A stretch of DNA of 64,000 nucleotides, taken from NCBI GenBank assembly GCA_020853775.1, contig JADYYH010000035.1, positions 1 to 64,000 on the forward strand. Reading direction: 5' to 3'. Below the pieces are notes generated by a model. That model had not been told where the DNA came from. It worked only from the letters and a program-made list of their open reading frames with translations, and searched no databases. This DNA is from Nitrospira sp. (GTDB lineage: Bacteria > Nitrospirota > Nitrospiria > Nitrospirales > Nitrospiraceae). Shown piece after piece: positions 36,033-45,325 of the stretch; within the stretch, counting starts at the first letter, position 1, and each line of letters begins with the position of its first letter. Both the position numbers and the translations under genes were made by a program.

Positions 36033-36890
36033 CTATGAGGCGGCCGGTCGCGGCAGACGAGGATTTACCGGAGGGAGGCCGTCAGCTTGCAGCGGCACCG
36101 AAAATCCAGCCGCATGGGTATGGCCACCGCCACCGAAGGATGCCGCGATTGCCCCGACATCGGTTCCATCCTCGCGGGAGCGCATGCTGAAGTAGCGGCG
36201 ACCGTTGCGATCGTGCCAGATCACACAAAACGGATGCTCGGCGGACAACCGTTCGCCGATTTGACTGGTGAGGACGGAACTCTGGACCGACGGAACGGTG
36301 GCGCCTTCGAACACCACCAGCGTCGCATGTGAGGCCAGCTTCGTGACCAGTTCGTTTTCGTAGCGGAGAATCGCCCGGCCCTCACGTTCCAGCTCCCGTT
36401 GTTCAAAACGGGTCCAGAGCTCAAAGTCGAAGGGGTAGGAGGCCAGCGCGGCGCTGATCTCCCGGCTGTGTGGAAGCGCCCAGTGCCATAAATCCTTGTC
36501 CTGGATATAGCGGAGCAGCCAGGGGGCCGGCTCATCGTGAGCCCATTCCCAGCCCAGCACCGCTCCCGATTTATTCAGATCGAAATAGGCGTAGGGAAGG
36601 TCGGCCAGTGCCTGCTCCGCGGTGATGTGGTGGTCCAGCACGACCAGACTGGCGGCATCCTTGGCCATGGCTTCCAGTGTCGCCCTGTTATAGCTGAAAT
36701 CCACCATGACAATGTGATGACCGGCGAGACTGGTCGGCGGCGCTTCGCCGTGTTTCACGGGGCGATATTCCGCCTCGGGATACCGACGCCAAATCGCCCA
36801 GGCGCCGCCGAAGCCATCCGCACATTCCGCGTGATAGAGGATCAGCGTGGGAGCAGAGGAAGACAGGGTTCGCATGGTGGCTGCGCTCAT
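36033..36890 (-). CDS. DHH-family phosphoesterase
   Basis: This 285-residue protein has the DHH superfamily layout: an N-terminal YHAECADGFGGAWA, central LVVLDHHITAEQA with the DHH metal ligands, and a C-terminal DHHA1-type segment FGGGGHTHAAGFSV. Such proteins hydrolyse short oligonucleotides or cyclic dinucleotide products. The GGGH motif lies in the substrate-binding domain. An internal ATG at 36875 is an alternative start. It lies 22 bp upstream of the rhomboid gene on the same strand. Confidence 0.85.
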   Translation of the reverse strand: MSAATMRTLSSSAPTLILYHAECADGFGGAWAIWRRYPEAEYRPVKHGEAPPTSLAGHHIVMVDFSYNRATLEAMAKDAASLVVLDHHITAEQALADLPYAYFDLNKSGAVLGWEWAHDEPAPWLLRYIQDKDLWHWALPHSREISAALASYPFDFELWTRFEQRELEREGRAILRYENELVTKLASHATLVVFEGATVPSVQSSVLTSQIGERLSAEHPFCVIWHDRNGRRYFSMRSREDGTDVGAIAASFGGGGHTHAAGFSVPLQADGLPPVNPRLPRPAAS

Positions 36891-36976
36891 ACGTCAACCA
36901 CCTTAGCATGTCCGTTCATGGAGTCTAAAGAGCTATCTCGGATTGTGGGCATGGCTGCCGGCCTCCCTGCATTCGC

Positions 36977-38035
36977 TTAGGTGGTCGCCGGCAGGTGATT
37001 GAGGTGATTGATCAACTGCCGGAGGCGGCCCGCATTGCGGCGATTGAAGGAAAACGTCAATCGTGCCAGGTCTTTTAAGCCCGGCTCATCGATTTCTTCG
37101 GGGAGCGACGGCCGTTGCTCGAACGTGCCTTCCGTCAGCATGTCTTTGAACTGGCGCTGCACCTCTTCGACTTGCTCCGCGGTCAATGGCGTCTTCAGCC
37201 TGATGACGAGCTGCCGTCCCACGAATCGGAGGGAGTGATAGCGCCGATAGAATGTGCGGATCTCGGTGACCGCATCCTCCACGTTATCGACGATGGTGAA
37301 GAGGGCCAGGTCTTCCGCATTGATCAGGCGGCGCTTCAACAGCTGATCGGTAATAAACGAGTTCCAGTGGTTCCAATAATCGCAACCCGGCGCCTGGAGG
37401 CACACGATCGGCTTCGGATCGCTTTTGCCGGTTTGCACGAGGGTCATGATTTCAAAGCCCTCGTCATGGGTGCCGAACCCGCCCGGGAAGAGCGCGATCG
37501 CGTGGGATTCTTTTTGGAACATCAGTTTGCGCGTGAAAAAATACTTAAAGGTGACAAGCTTGGGATCGTCGGCGATGACGGCGTTGGCGCCCTGTTCGAA
37601 CGGCAGCATGATGTTCACGCCGAAGCTGTGTTCGCGGCCGGCGCCTTCCTGCGAGGCCCGCATAATGCCGTCGGCGCCGCCGGTGATAGTCATGTAGCCT
37701 TCTTCCACCATGCGTCGGGCGAATTGAAACGCCAGTTGATAGTTCGGATCGTCGGCGGGTGTACGTGCTGAGCCGAAGACGCTGATTTTCAGGCGGTTGC
37801 GATAGCCTTGAAACACCCGGAAGGCATGCCGGAGTTCTTTGAGCGCCCGATTGACGATCTTCAGGTCCAGGACATCCAATTGCGATTCAGAGAGCCGGAT
37901 GACGCCGGCGAGGATTTCTTTCATGAGCGCGGCCTGGACATCGTCGTCCGGCCGGTCGAGCAGGGTGGTGATTTGTGTGAGAATTTCGTCTTTGGTCGGA
38001 ACGGGTTTGGAACGGGCGGCAGGACTTTTCATCAA
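36977..38035 (-). CDS. LOG-family nucleotide monophosphate nucleosidase, PpnN-like
   Basis: A 352-residue protein whose core has GGADGIMRASQEGAG and FPGGFGTHDEGFE, equivalent to the lysine decarboxylase-like/LOG motifs GGxxGxM and PGGxGTxxE. Flanking N- and C-terminal helical parts make it longer than plant-type LOG proteins (about 200 aa), as in the E. coli PpnN group. The expected reaction is cleavage of purine or pyrimidine 5'-monophosphates to base and ribose-5-phosphate. The substrate cannot be read from sequence. Confidence 0.82.
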   Translation of the reverse strand: MMKSPAARSKPVPTKDEILTQITTLLDRPDDDVQAALMKEILAGVIRLSESQLDVLDLKIVNRALKELRHAFRVFQGYRNRLKISVFGSARTPADDPNYQLAFQFARRMVEEGYMTITGGADGIMRASQEGAGREHSFGVNIMLPFEQGANAVIADDPKLVTFKYFFTRKLMFQKESHAIALFPGGFGTHDEGFEIMTLVQTGKSDPKPIVCLQAPGCDYWNHWNSFITDQLLKRRLINAEDLALFTIVDNVEDAVTEIRTFYRRYHSLRFVGRQLVIRLKTPLTAEQVEEVQRQFKDMLTEGTFEQRPSLPEEIDEPGLKDLARLTFSFNRRNAGRLRQLINHLNHLPATT

Positions 38036-38133
38036 TGGTCACCTAATGCACGGTAAACTCCGGACGGGTATCGCCGGAGAATGAAATCATAACAAGCCGG
38101 GGAGCTTGAAGCAAAAGATTCATCGGAGGACGC

Positions 38134-38910
38134 TTAGGAGAGATCGGAGGCACGCGGCAGGTTTTGCAGCACCCACGCACGAATTCTGGATTCGTCGGAA
38201 GATGGCACGGATGCGAATTGGATATCGATCCCGGAATAGGTGCCAAGCACATTCCGGTCTTCGTGGAATTCCGGTTCATAGCTGCTGGTAAGGATGGTGC
38301 CTGGCAGCGAGAAGCTCAAATCCGTGCCGGGAAGCATGAACGACAGCACAATGCTCGTCCCGGGCAGCAGCAGGGTGCGACTCTCGATCGAGGCGCCGAC
38401 ATGGCTGAGTTGCCGGATCGTCGCGGTGTGTTTCGCGCCTTCGCCCTCGCCGTTGGTCACGCGAATGGTGGCGGGAAGGCAGGTCTCGCAGCGTTTCGGC
38501 GCGAGGGCCAGGTCCCGCGCGGTCAGGATGCCGACCGGCTGCCCCTGTTTGGTGACGATCAATAGCGAGGCGCCGGTGGAGGCCATCACGCTGGTGGCGT
38601 CGTCAAGAATCTGGTCGCATTCCACGGAATGGACGGGCTTTGACATGATGGACCGTACTTCCACATCGTGCGGTTCCAGCCCCAGGGCGACGACTTTTTT
38701 GACAATGTCGCCGGAGGTCATGATGCCGAACGCGGCCTCGCCGTCTTTGACCAGCAGGCAGGGCATCTGTTCCCGATCGAGGAGCGAGGCGGCCTCGCTG
38801 ACAGAGACATCCCCGGGAATCTGTACTACGCCGGGTGTCATCATATGGGCCACCATAGGGGTTGTCGTCTGAGTCGGTTTGTCGCGGAGCATGGAGCCGG
38901 TTTTTGTCAT
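38134..38910 (-). CDS. CBS-pair protein with PilZ-like C-terminal domain
   Basis: This 258-residue cytoplasmic protein has two CBS motifs (about residues 18-75 and 82-140, ending in GIMTSGDIV and GILTARDLA). A short cysteine pair (RCETC) links to a beta-rich C-terminal domain with IRQLSHVGASIES, similar to the DxSxxG strand of PilZ domains. The PilZ RxxxR c-di-GMP motif is not evident, so c-di-GMP binding is uncertain. CBS pairs usually bind adenosyl compounds. The combination suggests a nucleotide-responsive regulator. Confidence 0.75.
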   Translation of the reverse strand: MTKTGSMLRDKPTQTTTPMVAHMMTPGVVQIPGDVSVSEAASLLDREQMPCLLVKDGEAAFGIMTSGDIVKKVVALGLEPHDVEVRSIMSKPVHSVECDQILDDATSVMASTGASLLIVTKQGQPVGILTARDLALAPKRCETCLPATIRVTNGEGEGAKHTATIRQLSHVGASIESRTLLLPGTSIVLSFMLPGTDLSFSLPGTILTSSYEPEFHEDRNVLGTYSGIDIQFASVPSSDESRIRAWVLQNLPRASDLS

Positions 38911-39071
38911 GGTATAAGCCTATTTCTCGCCGTGAGAGCGGCTAACGGTGCGGCCCGGCGACCACCACGTCGAAAGAAAGTATATCAGATGGATGTGCCG
39001 GACCCGTGTTCCCATCTTCCCTTGTCAACCAAGAGGTTAGGCGCTTAGACTGCACAGAAACTATAGTCACT

Positions 39072-40583
39072 ATGGTTGCTTCAAAATATGCCAAATGCGA
39101 TCTGATGAAAAGCGAATTCACACAACGCGCGAATAACCTTCCTGCACATGGGCTAGGGCTGTCCGTGGACGTGTATTCTCCGGATCTGCTGGAACTGGTT
39201 CGCGCGCTTCGTGATGCCGCGCTGGAGCCGGGATACCTGGAGGTGTTCAAAGCCACGACATCAGCCCTGCAGTGGATGCGGCAACAATTGCCGGATATCC
39301 AGCTTCCCTATCATGGTGAAGGCCTGTGGAGTACGCAACCGGAATTTCCCTGCAGTGGCTCGGGGCGACAAGGAGTGGCGGAGGCCTGCGCGCAGCTCGC
39401 GGCCTTGCGCAGCGCCTGGCTGAATCACGAATGCGCCACGAAGCAGATGGCGGGCTATGCGTTCGGGACCTATCTGCCGCCGCTGTATACAGAGCTGTCG
39501 GCCAGAAAGACGGCTGAAAATCTGGCCTATCTGCAAGACCAAGTCAATCAGGATGCACGCGCACGCGGGATCGAGCCTGCCCTGGTGCTCTTAGAAATGC
39601 CGCCGCTCACATATTTCGGCTGCGGTACGCTTCCGATTCCGGAGTTTTTCCACACGGTGACCCAGCAGGCCTCCTGCGGCCTGGTGCTGGATATCGGACA
39701 CCTCTGGACCGTGTATCGCTATACAGGGAGCTGGCAACGACAGCGGTTGGGAGAGTTCACCGCCGAGTTCCTTGATACATTTCCCATGGAACGGGTGATC
39801 GAGATCCATGTCGCAGGGTTGGCGGAATTGACGATTCCCCACGCTCCGGGAAGCGGCGCGAACGCGCAGGGGTTGCCCTATTGGATCGATGCTCATGGGG
39901 CTCCGATACCAGGCGTCTTATTTGAGTTGTTGGAGCAGGTCCTGTCCCATCCCGGCCTGACGTCGTTGAAAGGCGTCGCGCTGGAAGTCGATACGAAGCC
40001 GATTGCGCTGATCGTCGAGGAGTTCGGACAATTCCGGAAGCGGTTTGAATCGAGGGTCCTGGAAAAGGTCCATCATGAACATCTCAGTGCCCTGCATCCG
40101 CAGCGCTCGCCGATTGGTCGTGCGGCTGAGGGTGGGCAACTGACTCCGGAAGACGAAGCCGCTCTGCAGCAACAGTATCGCAGCTACGTGCACCTGGCCA
40201 CGTCGCGTAATGCTCCTGCCCCTTTGAGCGACGTCTCCTTGCTCGGTGGATCGCTGGAAGATCTCAGCCGGTACCGGGATACGTACTTACCGCATGAGCT
40301 CCTCCATTGGGGCGGCGATGTGCAGGATATGTTTCCGGACACCTGTCGTGCCCTCACGGAAGGGAATGTCCCATTGGCGGGGTTCGTTCCCTTCTGGTTC
40401 AGCCGACCCAGACCAGAACAGGACGACTACGATTTTTTTCTGCTGAAGATCGACCGATTCGTGGAATTCGCGAGACAGACGTGCCCGGCGGCTGCGAGGA
40501 TCGTCGTGCGTGAAGCCGACGAGCTACGGGACGCGTATCGCGCGGCGAACGAACCGATCGGCTCGGCACAGGTGCGCCCATGA
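39072..40583 (+). CDS. MNIO (DUF692)-like protein fused to an unknown C-terminal domain
   Basis: Residues 20-320 follow the DUF692/MNIO TIM-barrel plan: HGLGLSVDVY near the start, LPYHGEGLW, LLEMPPLTYFG (in place of the usual LENPSSY), CGLVLDIGHLWTVYRYTG (usual GLLLDVNNxYV), VIEIHVAGLAE and WIDAHGAPIPG. The His, Glu and Asp ligands of the iron site have counterparts. The remaining 180 residues form a domain I do not recognise. MNIO enzymes modify cysteines in peptides, usually with a partner; no precursor peptide was seen here. Starts at 39072 or 39105 are both possible. It overlaps dus by ATGA. Confidence 0.65.
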   Translation: MVASKYAKCDLMKSEFTQRANNLPAHGLGLSVDVYSPDLLELVRALRDAALEPGYLEVFKATTSALQWMRQQLPDIQLPYHGEGLWSTQPEFPCSGSGRQGVAEACAQLAALRSAWLNHECATKQMAGYAFGTYLPPLYTELSARKTAENLAYLQDQVNQDARARGIEPALVLLEMPPLTYFGCGTLPIPEFFHTVTQQASCGLVLDIGHLWTVYRYTGSWQRQRLGEFTAEFLDTFPMERVIEIHVAGLAELTIPHAPGSGANAQGLPYWIDAHGAPIPGVLFELLEQVLSHPGLTSLKGVALEVDTKPIALIVEEFGQFRKRFESRVLEKVHHEHLSALHPQRSPIGRAAEGGQLTPEDEAALQQQYRSYVHLATSRNAPAPLSDVSLLGGSLEDLSRYRDTYLPHELLHWGGDVQDMFPDTCRALTEGNVPLAGFVPFWFSRPRPEQDDYDFFLLKIDRFVEFARQTCPAAARIVVREADELRDAYRAANEPIGSAQVRP

Positions 40584-41764
40584 GCTTTTGGACGACGCTG
40601 CCACAGCCTATTTTAGGATTGGCTCCCATGGACGGGGTGACGGATGCCGCGTTCCGTCGTGTGGTGGCTTCTCAAGGCCGGCCCGACATCACGTTTACTG
40701 AGTTCACCAATGTCAATGAAATCTGCCGCGGACCGGACCATCTGCTGTCTTCGTTGATTTACAGCGAAGCCGAGCGGCCCATTGTGGCGCAGCTCTATGG
40801 GAAAGATCCGGAGCAGTTCTATCGTGCGGCGCAGGTGGTCTGCGAACTGGGTTTTGACGGGCTCGATATCAATATGGGCTGCCCGTCGAAAAGTGTCGCG
40901 GCGTCCGGTTCAGGAGCCGCGCTCATCAAGACACCGGATCTGGCCCATGCCATCCTGAGAGCCGCGAAGCAGGGGTTGGAGGATTGGGCCGGTGGGCAGT
41001 CGATCCACCAGCAGGGATTTAAACCGTCTCGCATCGAATTCATTCACGAGTTGAATCACCGGCGCTCCGGTTCTCCCGTCGTGCCTCGGCGGCGGCTCCC
41101 GCTTTCCATCAAGACGCGGCTGGGGTTCGATTGTGTGGTGGTCGAGCGATGGGTGGAACATTTGCTGGAGGCGCATCCGGCCGCCATTACGGTGCACGGC
41201 CGGACGTTGCAGCAGATGTATCGAGGCGCCGCCGATTGGACGGCCATTGCCGAGGCGGCCAAGGTCGCCCGTGATACGGGAACCTTGGTTCTGGGGAACG
41301 GCGATCTCAATACCTTGGTCGATGCCGTTCGACGCACGGCTAAGAGCGGGGTACAGGGCGTGTTGGTCGGGCGCGGCACGCTCGGCGCGCCGTGGTTCTT
41401 CCGTGAAAAGGAGCAAGCCCGCCGCGCGTTCGCTGAACGGCTCGATCTGTCGGCCCTCCCAACCACCATGTGGGAGCCGCCCGTCTCCCTGCGTCACCGC
41501 ATGCAGGTCATGCTCGATCATGCGCGGCAATATGAGGCCATTGCCGGTTTGGACTGTTTCCGCTCCATCCGGAAACATCTCGGATGGTACTGCAAAGGAT
41601 TTCCTCACGCGGCGGCCATGCGGGGGAAAATGTTCGCCGTATCGACGGTGCAGGATGTCGAAGGCATCATCGCAGAGTTTTGCCAGGACCTCATGCTGGA
41701 AGAGGTCGCCGGATCCGACGACCCTCCCATGGCCGCTCACCTTCCGTACCCGCGTGCTTCCTGA
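40580..41764 (+). CDS. dus: tRNA-dihydrouridine synthase
   Basis: This 394-residue FMN enzyme has the Dus signature LAPMDGVTDAAFRR, DINMGCPSKSVAASGSGAAL with the catalytic Cys region, ITVHGRTLQQMYRGAADW and VLVGRGTLGAPWFF. It reduces uridines in the D loop of tRNA. An insertion of about 25 residues near residue 135 (GLEDWAGGQSIHQQGFK) is longer than in DusB. Which Dus class it is cannot be decided. It overlaps the upstream MNIO-like gene by 4 bp and is followed within 5 bp by maf. Confidence 0.92.
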   Translation: MSFWTTLPQPILGLAPMDGVTDAAFRRVVASQGRPDITFTEFTNVNEICRGPDHLLSSLIYSEAERPIVAQLYGKDPEQFYRAAQVVCELGFDGLDINMGCPSKSVAASGSGAALIKTPDLAHAILRAAKQGLEDWAGGQSIHQQGFKPSRIEFIHELNHRRSGSPVVPRRRLPLSIKTRLGFDCVVVERWVEHLLEAHPAAITVHGRTLQQMYRGAADWTAIAEAAKVARDTGTLVLGNGDLNTLVDAVRRTAKSGVQGVLVGRGTLGAPWFFREKEQARRAFAERLDLSALPTTMWEPPVSLRHRMQVMLDHARQYEAIAGLDCFRSIRKHLGWYCKGFPHAAAMRGKMFAVSTVQDVEGIIAEFCQDLMLEEVAGSDDPPMAAHLPYPRAS

Positions 41765-41768
41765 TTCC

Positions 41769-42401
41769 ATGCGATTGATTCTGGCGTCCACCTCGCCGCG
41801 CCGGCACGAATTATTGAGTCTGTTAGGGGTGCCGTTTGATGTCGTGGCCCCGCCATTCATCGAACAGGTCCGGCCGAACCTGCCTGCTGAAGAGCAGGCG
41901 CTGGAATTCGCCGAAGGCAAGGCCAAATCTTGCCAGTCTTCCTGTCCCGATGCCCTCATTGTCGGAAGCGACACGCTGATTCATCTGGGCGCTGAGGTGT
42001 TGGGCAAGCCTGTCGATTTAGCCGACGCCGAGGTGATGCTCCGCCGGTTGGCCGGGCAGACGCACCGGATTGTGACAGCCGTGGCGCTGGTTGGCCCTGA
42101 GCCGGATCGGTGCGACGTCCGGTTGGCAGACGTGCTGGTGACCATGAAGCCGCTGAATGAAGCCTCGTTGGCCGCCTACCTCCAGACCGGCGATAGCCTG
42201 GGCAAGGCGGGCGCTTATTCCATTCAGGGGGGCGGGGCCGCATTCATTGAGCGGATCGAGGGCGATTACACGGCGGCCGTGGGACTGCCGCTGCGGCTGG
42301 TCGCGGAGATGTTGCAGGAGCGCGGCCTGTCCTGCCCGATCGACATCGATCAACTGTACGCCCGCCGACCTTATCCCAACTGGGACCGCTTCAGCGCCTA
42401 G
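41769..42401 (+). CDS. maf: Maf-family nucleotide pyrophosphatase
   Basis: A 210-residue protein whose ATG lies 5 bp after the dus stop; the frame is open far upstream but that is a shadow of dus. Motifs are LILASTSPRRHELLSLLGVP, VGSDTLIHLGAEVLGKP, GQTHRIVTAVAL and GDYTAAVGLPLRLV, all typical of Maf/YhdE. These enzymes remove non-canonical nucleoside triphosphates. The usual SxSPRR start is STSPRR here. Confidence 0.92.
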   Translation: MRLILASTSPRRHELLSLLGVPFDVVAPPFIEQVRPNLPAEEQALEFAEGKAKSCQSSCPDALIVGSDTLIHLGAEVLGKPVDLADAEVMLRRLAGQTHRIVTAVALVGPEPDRCDVRLADVLVTMKPLNEASLAAYLQTGDSLGKAGAYSIQGGGAAFIERIEGDYTAAVGLPLRLVAEMLQERGLSCPIDIDQLYARRPYPNWDRFSA

Positions 42402-42508
42402 CCGAGCCGCGTCGTTGCCCCTTCGATCTCAGTTCGCGCCAGATTGAAATGGTCTTCCCAATCCTTTTACAATGCGCCCTTGTTTAGTGACGTGTCAGGG
42501 AGGTACTC

Positions 42509-43183
42509 ATGCGCGCGAATCATGGCAGGGTCGGTCGGCGTGGGCAAACCCATGCGGTAGTCGGGTTGGTGGTCGGAGCGATGGCGTGGGCTGTCAGCGG
42601 GCCGGCGTGGGCGATCGACGTCAAGTTGTCCCCCGAAGAGGCCAGGAAAGCCCTGGAAGCCGGGCGAGCGCCGATGGAGAAAGCTGGCTCACCGGAAGAC
42701 GTCAAGAAAATCTTGCAGCAGGCTTCGCTCGTCACACGAGTCGGTGCGGATCCCGAAAAAGACTCGTGCGGCGCCAGCGCCATTCTGCGCACCAAGCGCT
42801 ATCGCTTGGAGGCGTTCGGCAGGCAGGACGCGGCCGAATCGAAAAAACAGAAAAAAGATGTGCGCATGCCCGACGAGTTCATCCAGAAAGTCGTGGATAT
42901 GCCGAACATGGAAGTCGAAGTGCAGTTGTGCGGTGATGATGAATACTTCGCCGAGAAGGCCGACATCGTGTTTCAGCAGAAGGGTAAACATATCCGTCCC
43001 GTGGATCTCAGCCCGGCGGATCGAGGCAGAAAAAACGACGGCACGGGTCCCGCCTACCGGTCGCGTTTCACCGCCCGGTTCGGGTACGAGTCGTTTGACC
43101 CCAATGCCAAAACCACCATCATTGTCACCTTGCAGGATGGTCAGACGATGCAGTTCGATGCCGACTTTTCGCAAGTCAAATAA
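42509..43183 (+). CDS. Secreted hypothetical protein
   Basis: A 224-residue protein with a signal peptide (AVVGLVVGAMAWAVSGPAWA) and GGGAGGT-like ribosome binding site upstream. The first part of the mature chain is helical and charged (SPEEARKALEAGRAPMEKAG). The rest is predicted beta-rich with two cysteines (CGASAILRTKRYRL and VQLCGDDEYF) that may pair. I recognise no family. It ends with a short hairpin (CCCGC/GCGGG at about 43190-43205) that may terminate transcription before the regulator promoter. Confidence 0.7.
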   Translation: MRANHGRVGRRGQTHAVVGLVVGAMAWAVSGPAWAIDVKLSPEEARKALEAGRAPMEKAGSPEDVKKILQQASLVTRVGADPEKDSCGASAILRTKRYRLEAFGRQDAAESKKQKKDVRMPDEFIQKVVDMPNMEVEVQLCGDDEYFAEKADIVFQQKGKHIRPVDLSPADRGRKNDGTGPAYRSRFTARFGYESFDPNAKTTIIVTLQDGQTMQFDADFSQVK

Positions 43184-43436
43184 TAGGCCCCCCGCTCTCG
43201 GCGGGTGTCTCTCTCGAGACTCGAACCGGTATGCTTGGGCCTAGCGTATGGTGAGTCAGGCAGTGTTACGGATGATCACAACGGTGGATTGCCGGAGCCG
43301 TCTGTCGCTCTGACGGTTCTGGACGAAAGACGTAGGCCGATGTCCTCACCATGGCGTGCCCATTCGCAGATCATCGCCCCCCTTCACCACGCCGACCCGG
43401 GTACTTTTTTCACGACGGTCTCAGGACGCTCTGATG

Positions 43437-43451
43437 TGGCACGCGGGTTGC
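43437..43451 (+). promoter_or_regulatory. Sigma-54 type -24/-12 promoter before the NtrC-type regulator gene
   Basis: TGGCAC (43437-43442), five bases, then TTGC (43448-43451) gives the GG-N10-GC spacing required for sigma-54. It lies 122 bp upstream of the regulator ATG, so transcription would begin about 43463. This suggests autoregulation by the intact activator. It is found by eye only. Confidence 0.55.
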
Positions 43452-43573
43452 GCGGCACAGGTTCCGGTCCGGGCCGCGAGACTCCTCGACGCGAGAGCCA
43501 TCTCGGCATGCAAAGCCCGTATTTCTCACGCCTCCCGCAGTAGGGAGGCCCGCAGTGCACCACAGGAGGTCCG

Positions 43574-44992
43574 ATGGGGAACGCAGGTACCATACTCATT
43601 GTCGATGACGAAGTTGATGCGTTGGACAATTGTCGGCGCATTCTGGGGCGTCTCGGGCATCGGTGTCTGACGGAGAATGATCCGCTGCGGGCCCTCAATG
43701 TGATGCAGGCAGAACGGCCTGAGTTGGTACTGACTGATCTGCGTATGCCCGGTCTGGACGGCATCGGTGTGCTCAATGCGGCGAAGGACCTGGATCCGAA
43801 CATCAAGGTGGTGCTGTTGACGGCTTACGCGACGGTACAGACGGCGGTGACCTCTCTTCGCCAAGGCGCGCTGGATTACATTCTGAAACCCTATACGAGC
43901 ACTGATCTTGAGAATGTCACCCGCCGAGCGTTTGCCGAGCAGGCGAAGGATGCAGAGGCGTCAAGGGGGCAGGCAACCGCGATAGAAGGTGAGCCGTCTG
44001 CCTCCCTCGCTGAATATCCTGCCGGCCGAGAGTTGTTGGGCGAGAGCCGGGCCATCCGGGACGTGCTGGCCTTGATCAACAGAGTGGCGGCCACAGACGC
44101 CAACATTTTGATCTACGGTGAAAGTGGAACTGGAAAAGAACTGGTGGCTCGCGCCATCCATCACCGGAGTCGCCGGGCCGCCCAGCCGTTTGTGCCGGTG
44201 GATTGCGCGTCGCTCTCCGATGCGTTGCTCGAGTCCGAGTTGTTCGGTCACGAGAAAGGAGCCTTCACGGGCGCCTATGCGGCAAAACCGGGGCTGTTCG
44301 AGGTCGCTCATGGCGGGACGGTCTTTCTCGACGAAGTGAGCAGCATGAGCCCGACACTTCAGTCGCGGCTGTTGCGCGTGTTGCAGGAACGGCATGTTCG
44401 TCGGGTGGGCGGTGCGCGATACACCGACGTGGATGTGCGGATGATTGCGGCCTCCAACCAGGGGCTTGAAGAGGCCTGCCAGGCGGGCGCATTTCGAGAA
44501 GACCTGTACTATCGTCTGAATGTCATTCCCATTCAGCTGCCGCCCCTTCGCGAACGGGACGGGGATGTGGAGTTGTTGGCGTATGAGTTTCTCACTCGGT
44601 TCATGGCGAAACATCGGTACCTGTCCGGTTCGACGCCGCTGTTTTCGCCGGATGCGCTTACGCTGATGAAGGGGTACTCGTGGCCGGGCAATGTGCGGGA
44701 GCTTCAGAATGTCATCGAACGAGCCAGTGCGCTCGCCGATGGACCGGTCATTCAGACGGAGCACTTTCCGGAGCGGCTACGCCTGATGCAGGATGACGAA
44801 CGATCCGCCGTCGAAGGGGCATCGTACAAACAGGCGAAGCAGGAAATGGTCCGTTCCTTTGAGCGCAGCTTTCTCTCCGACCTCCTGCATCGTCATCAAT
44901 GGCACATGAGCCATGCTGCTCAGGAAGCAGGTGTCGATCGTAAGACGATTGAGCGGATGGTTAAGCGTCACGGTCTTCGCGACACGCGCTGA
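43574..44992 (+). CDS. Sigma-54-dependent NtrC-type response regulator, intact
   Basis: A 472-residue regulator with all three expected parts. The receiver domain has ILIVDDEVDALD, phosphoacceptor Asp in VLTDLRMPGLDG and Lys in YILKPYTS. The AAA+ domain has Walker A YGESGTGKELVA, the sigma-54 contact loop HEKGAFTGAYA, Walker B TVFLDEVSS and the Arg-finger region. The C-terminal Fis-type helix-turn-helix is SHAAQEAGVDRKTIERMVKR. A clear GGAGG precedes the ATG. Two genes downstream is a second, incomplete copy, then a giant oxidase with its own sigma-54 promoter. The cognate kinase is not adjacent. Confidence 0.93.
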   Translation: MGNAGTILIVDDEVDALDNCRRILGRLGHRCLTENDPLRALNVMQAERPELVLTDLRMPGLDGIGVLNAAKDLDPNIKVVLLTAYATVQTAVTSLRQGALDYILKPYTSTDLENVTRRAFAEQAKDAEASRGQATAIEGEPSASLAEYPAGRELLGESRAIRDVLALINRVAATDANILIYGESGTGKELVARAIHHRSRRAAQPFVPVDCASLSDALLESELFGHEKGAFTGAYAAKPGLFEVAHGGTVFLDEVSSMSPTLQSRLLRVLQERHVRRVGGARYTDVDVRMIAASNQGLEEACQAGAFREDLYYRLNVIPIQLPPLRERDGDVELLAYEFLTRFMAKHRYLSGSTPLFSPDALTLMKGYSWPGNVRELQNVIERASALADGPVIQTEHFPERLRLMQDDERSAVEGASYKQAKQEMVRSFERSFLSDLLHRHQWHMSHAAQEAGVDRKTIERMVKRHGLRDTR

Positions 44993-45325
44993 ACGGCTGG
45001 TTCCCCCCCCCAGTTTTGTAGACGGCCTCCCTTCTCTCTTTTCTTGCGATGGGGCGTCAGCGTCCCATCTGTCTTTGCCGCTAGACAGCTCAAATCAACG
45101 GCCCTTCACATCGTTCATCGGCATTGTTGGCTCGTCATGGGGCACTCGCTCCCCATTTGGCCGCAGCTCGCCGCGAGGCGGAACTGCCGTGTATTGAAAT
45201 TTCCACTACTTATCTCGTTCGTCGTGCAATCGTCAGCGGGCATATATATTGCTGATAGTTTTTGCGAGTGGTGTGGAGTTTTGGAAGGTGTCGGGATTGA
45301 ATCTCGTGACGGTGCTGAGAAGCCT
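44993..45325. other. Intergenic stretch between the two regulator genes
   Basis: No second gene is supported here. A run of nine C (45003-45011) and an AT-rich box CATATATATT (45241-45250), a possible -10 region about 75 bp before the next ATG, are visible. No GG-N10-GC element was seen, so the second regulator probably uses a different type of promoter. Confidence 0.4.

Noticed and set aside
41133-41768. Upstream extension of maf inside dus
   Set aside because: It is the shadow frame of dus. Maf homologues start at the ATG at 41769.
45003-45011. Run of nine C
   Set aside because: It is a plain homopolymer in a non-coding gap; there is no sign that it controls phase variation because no reading frame crosses it.
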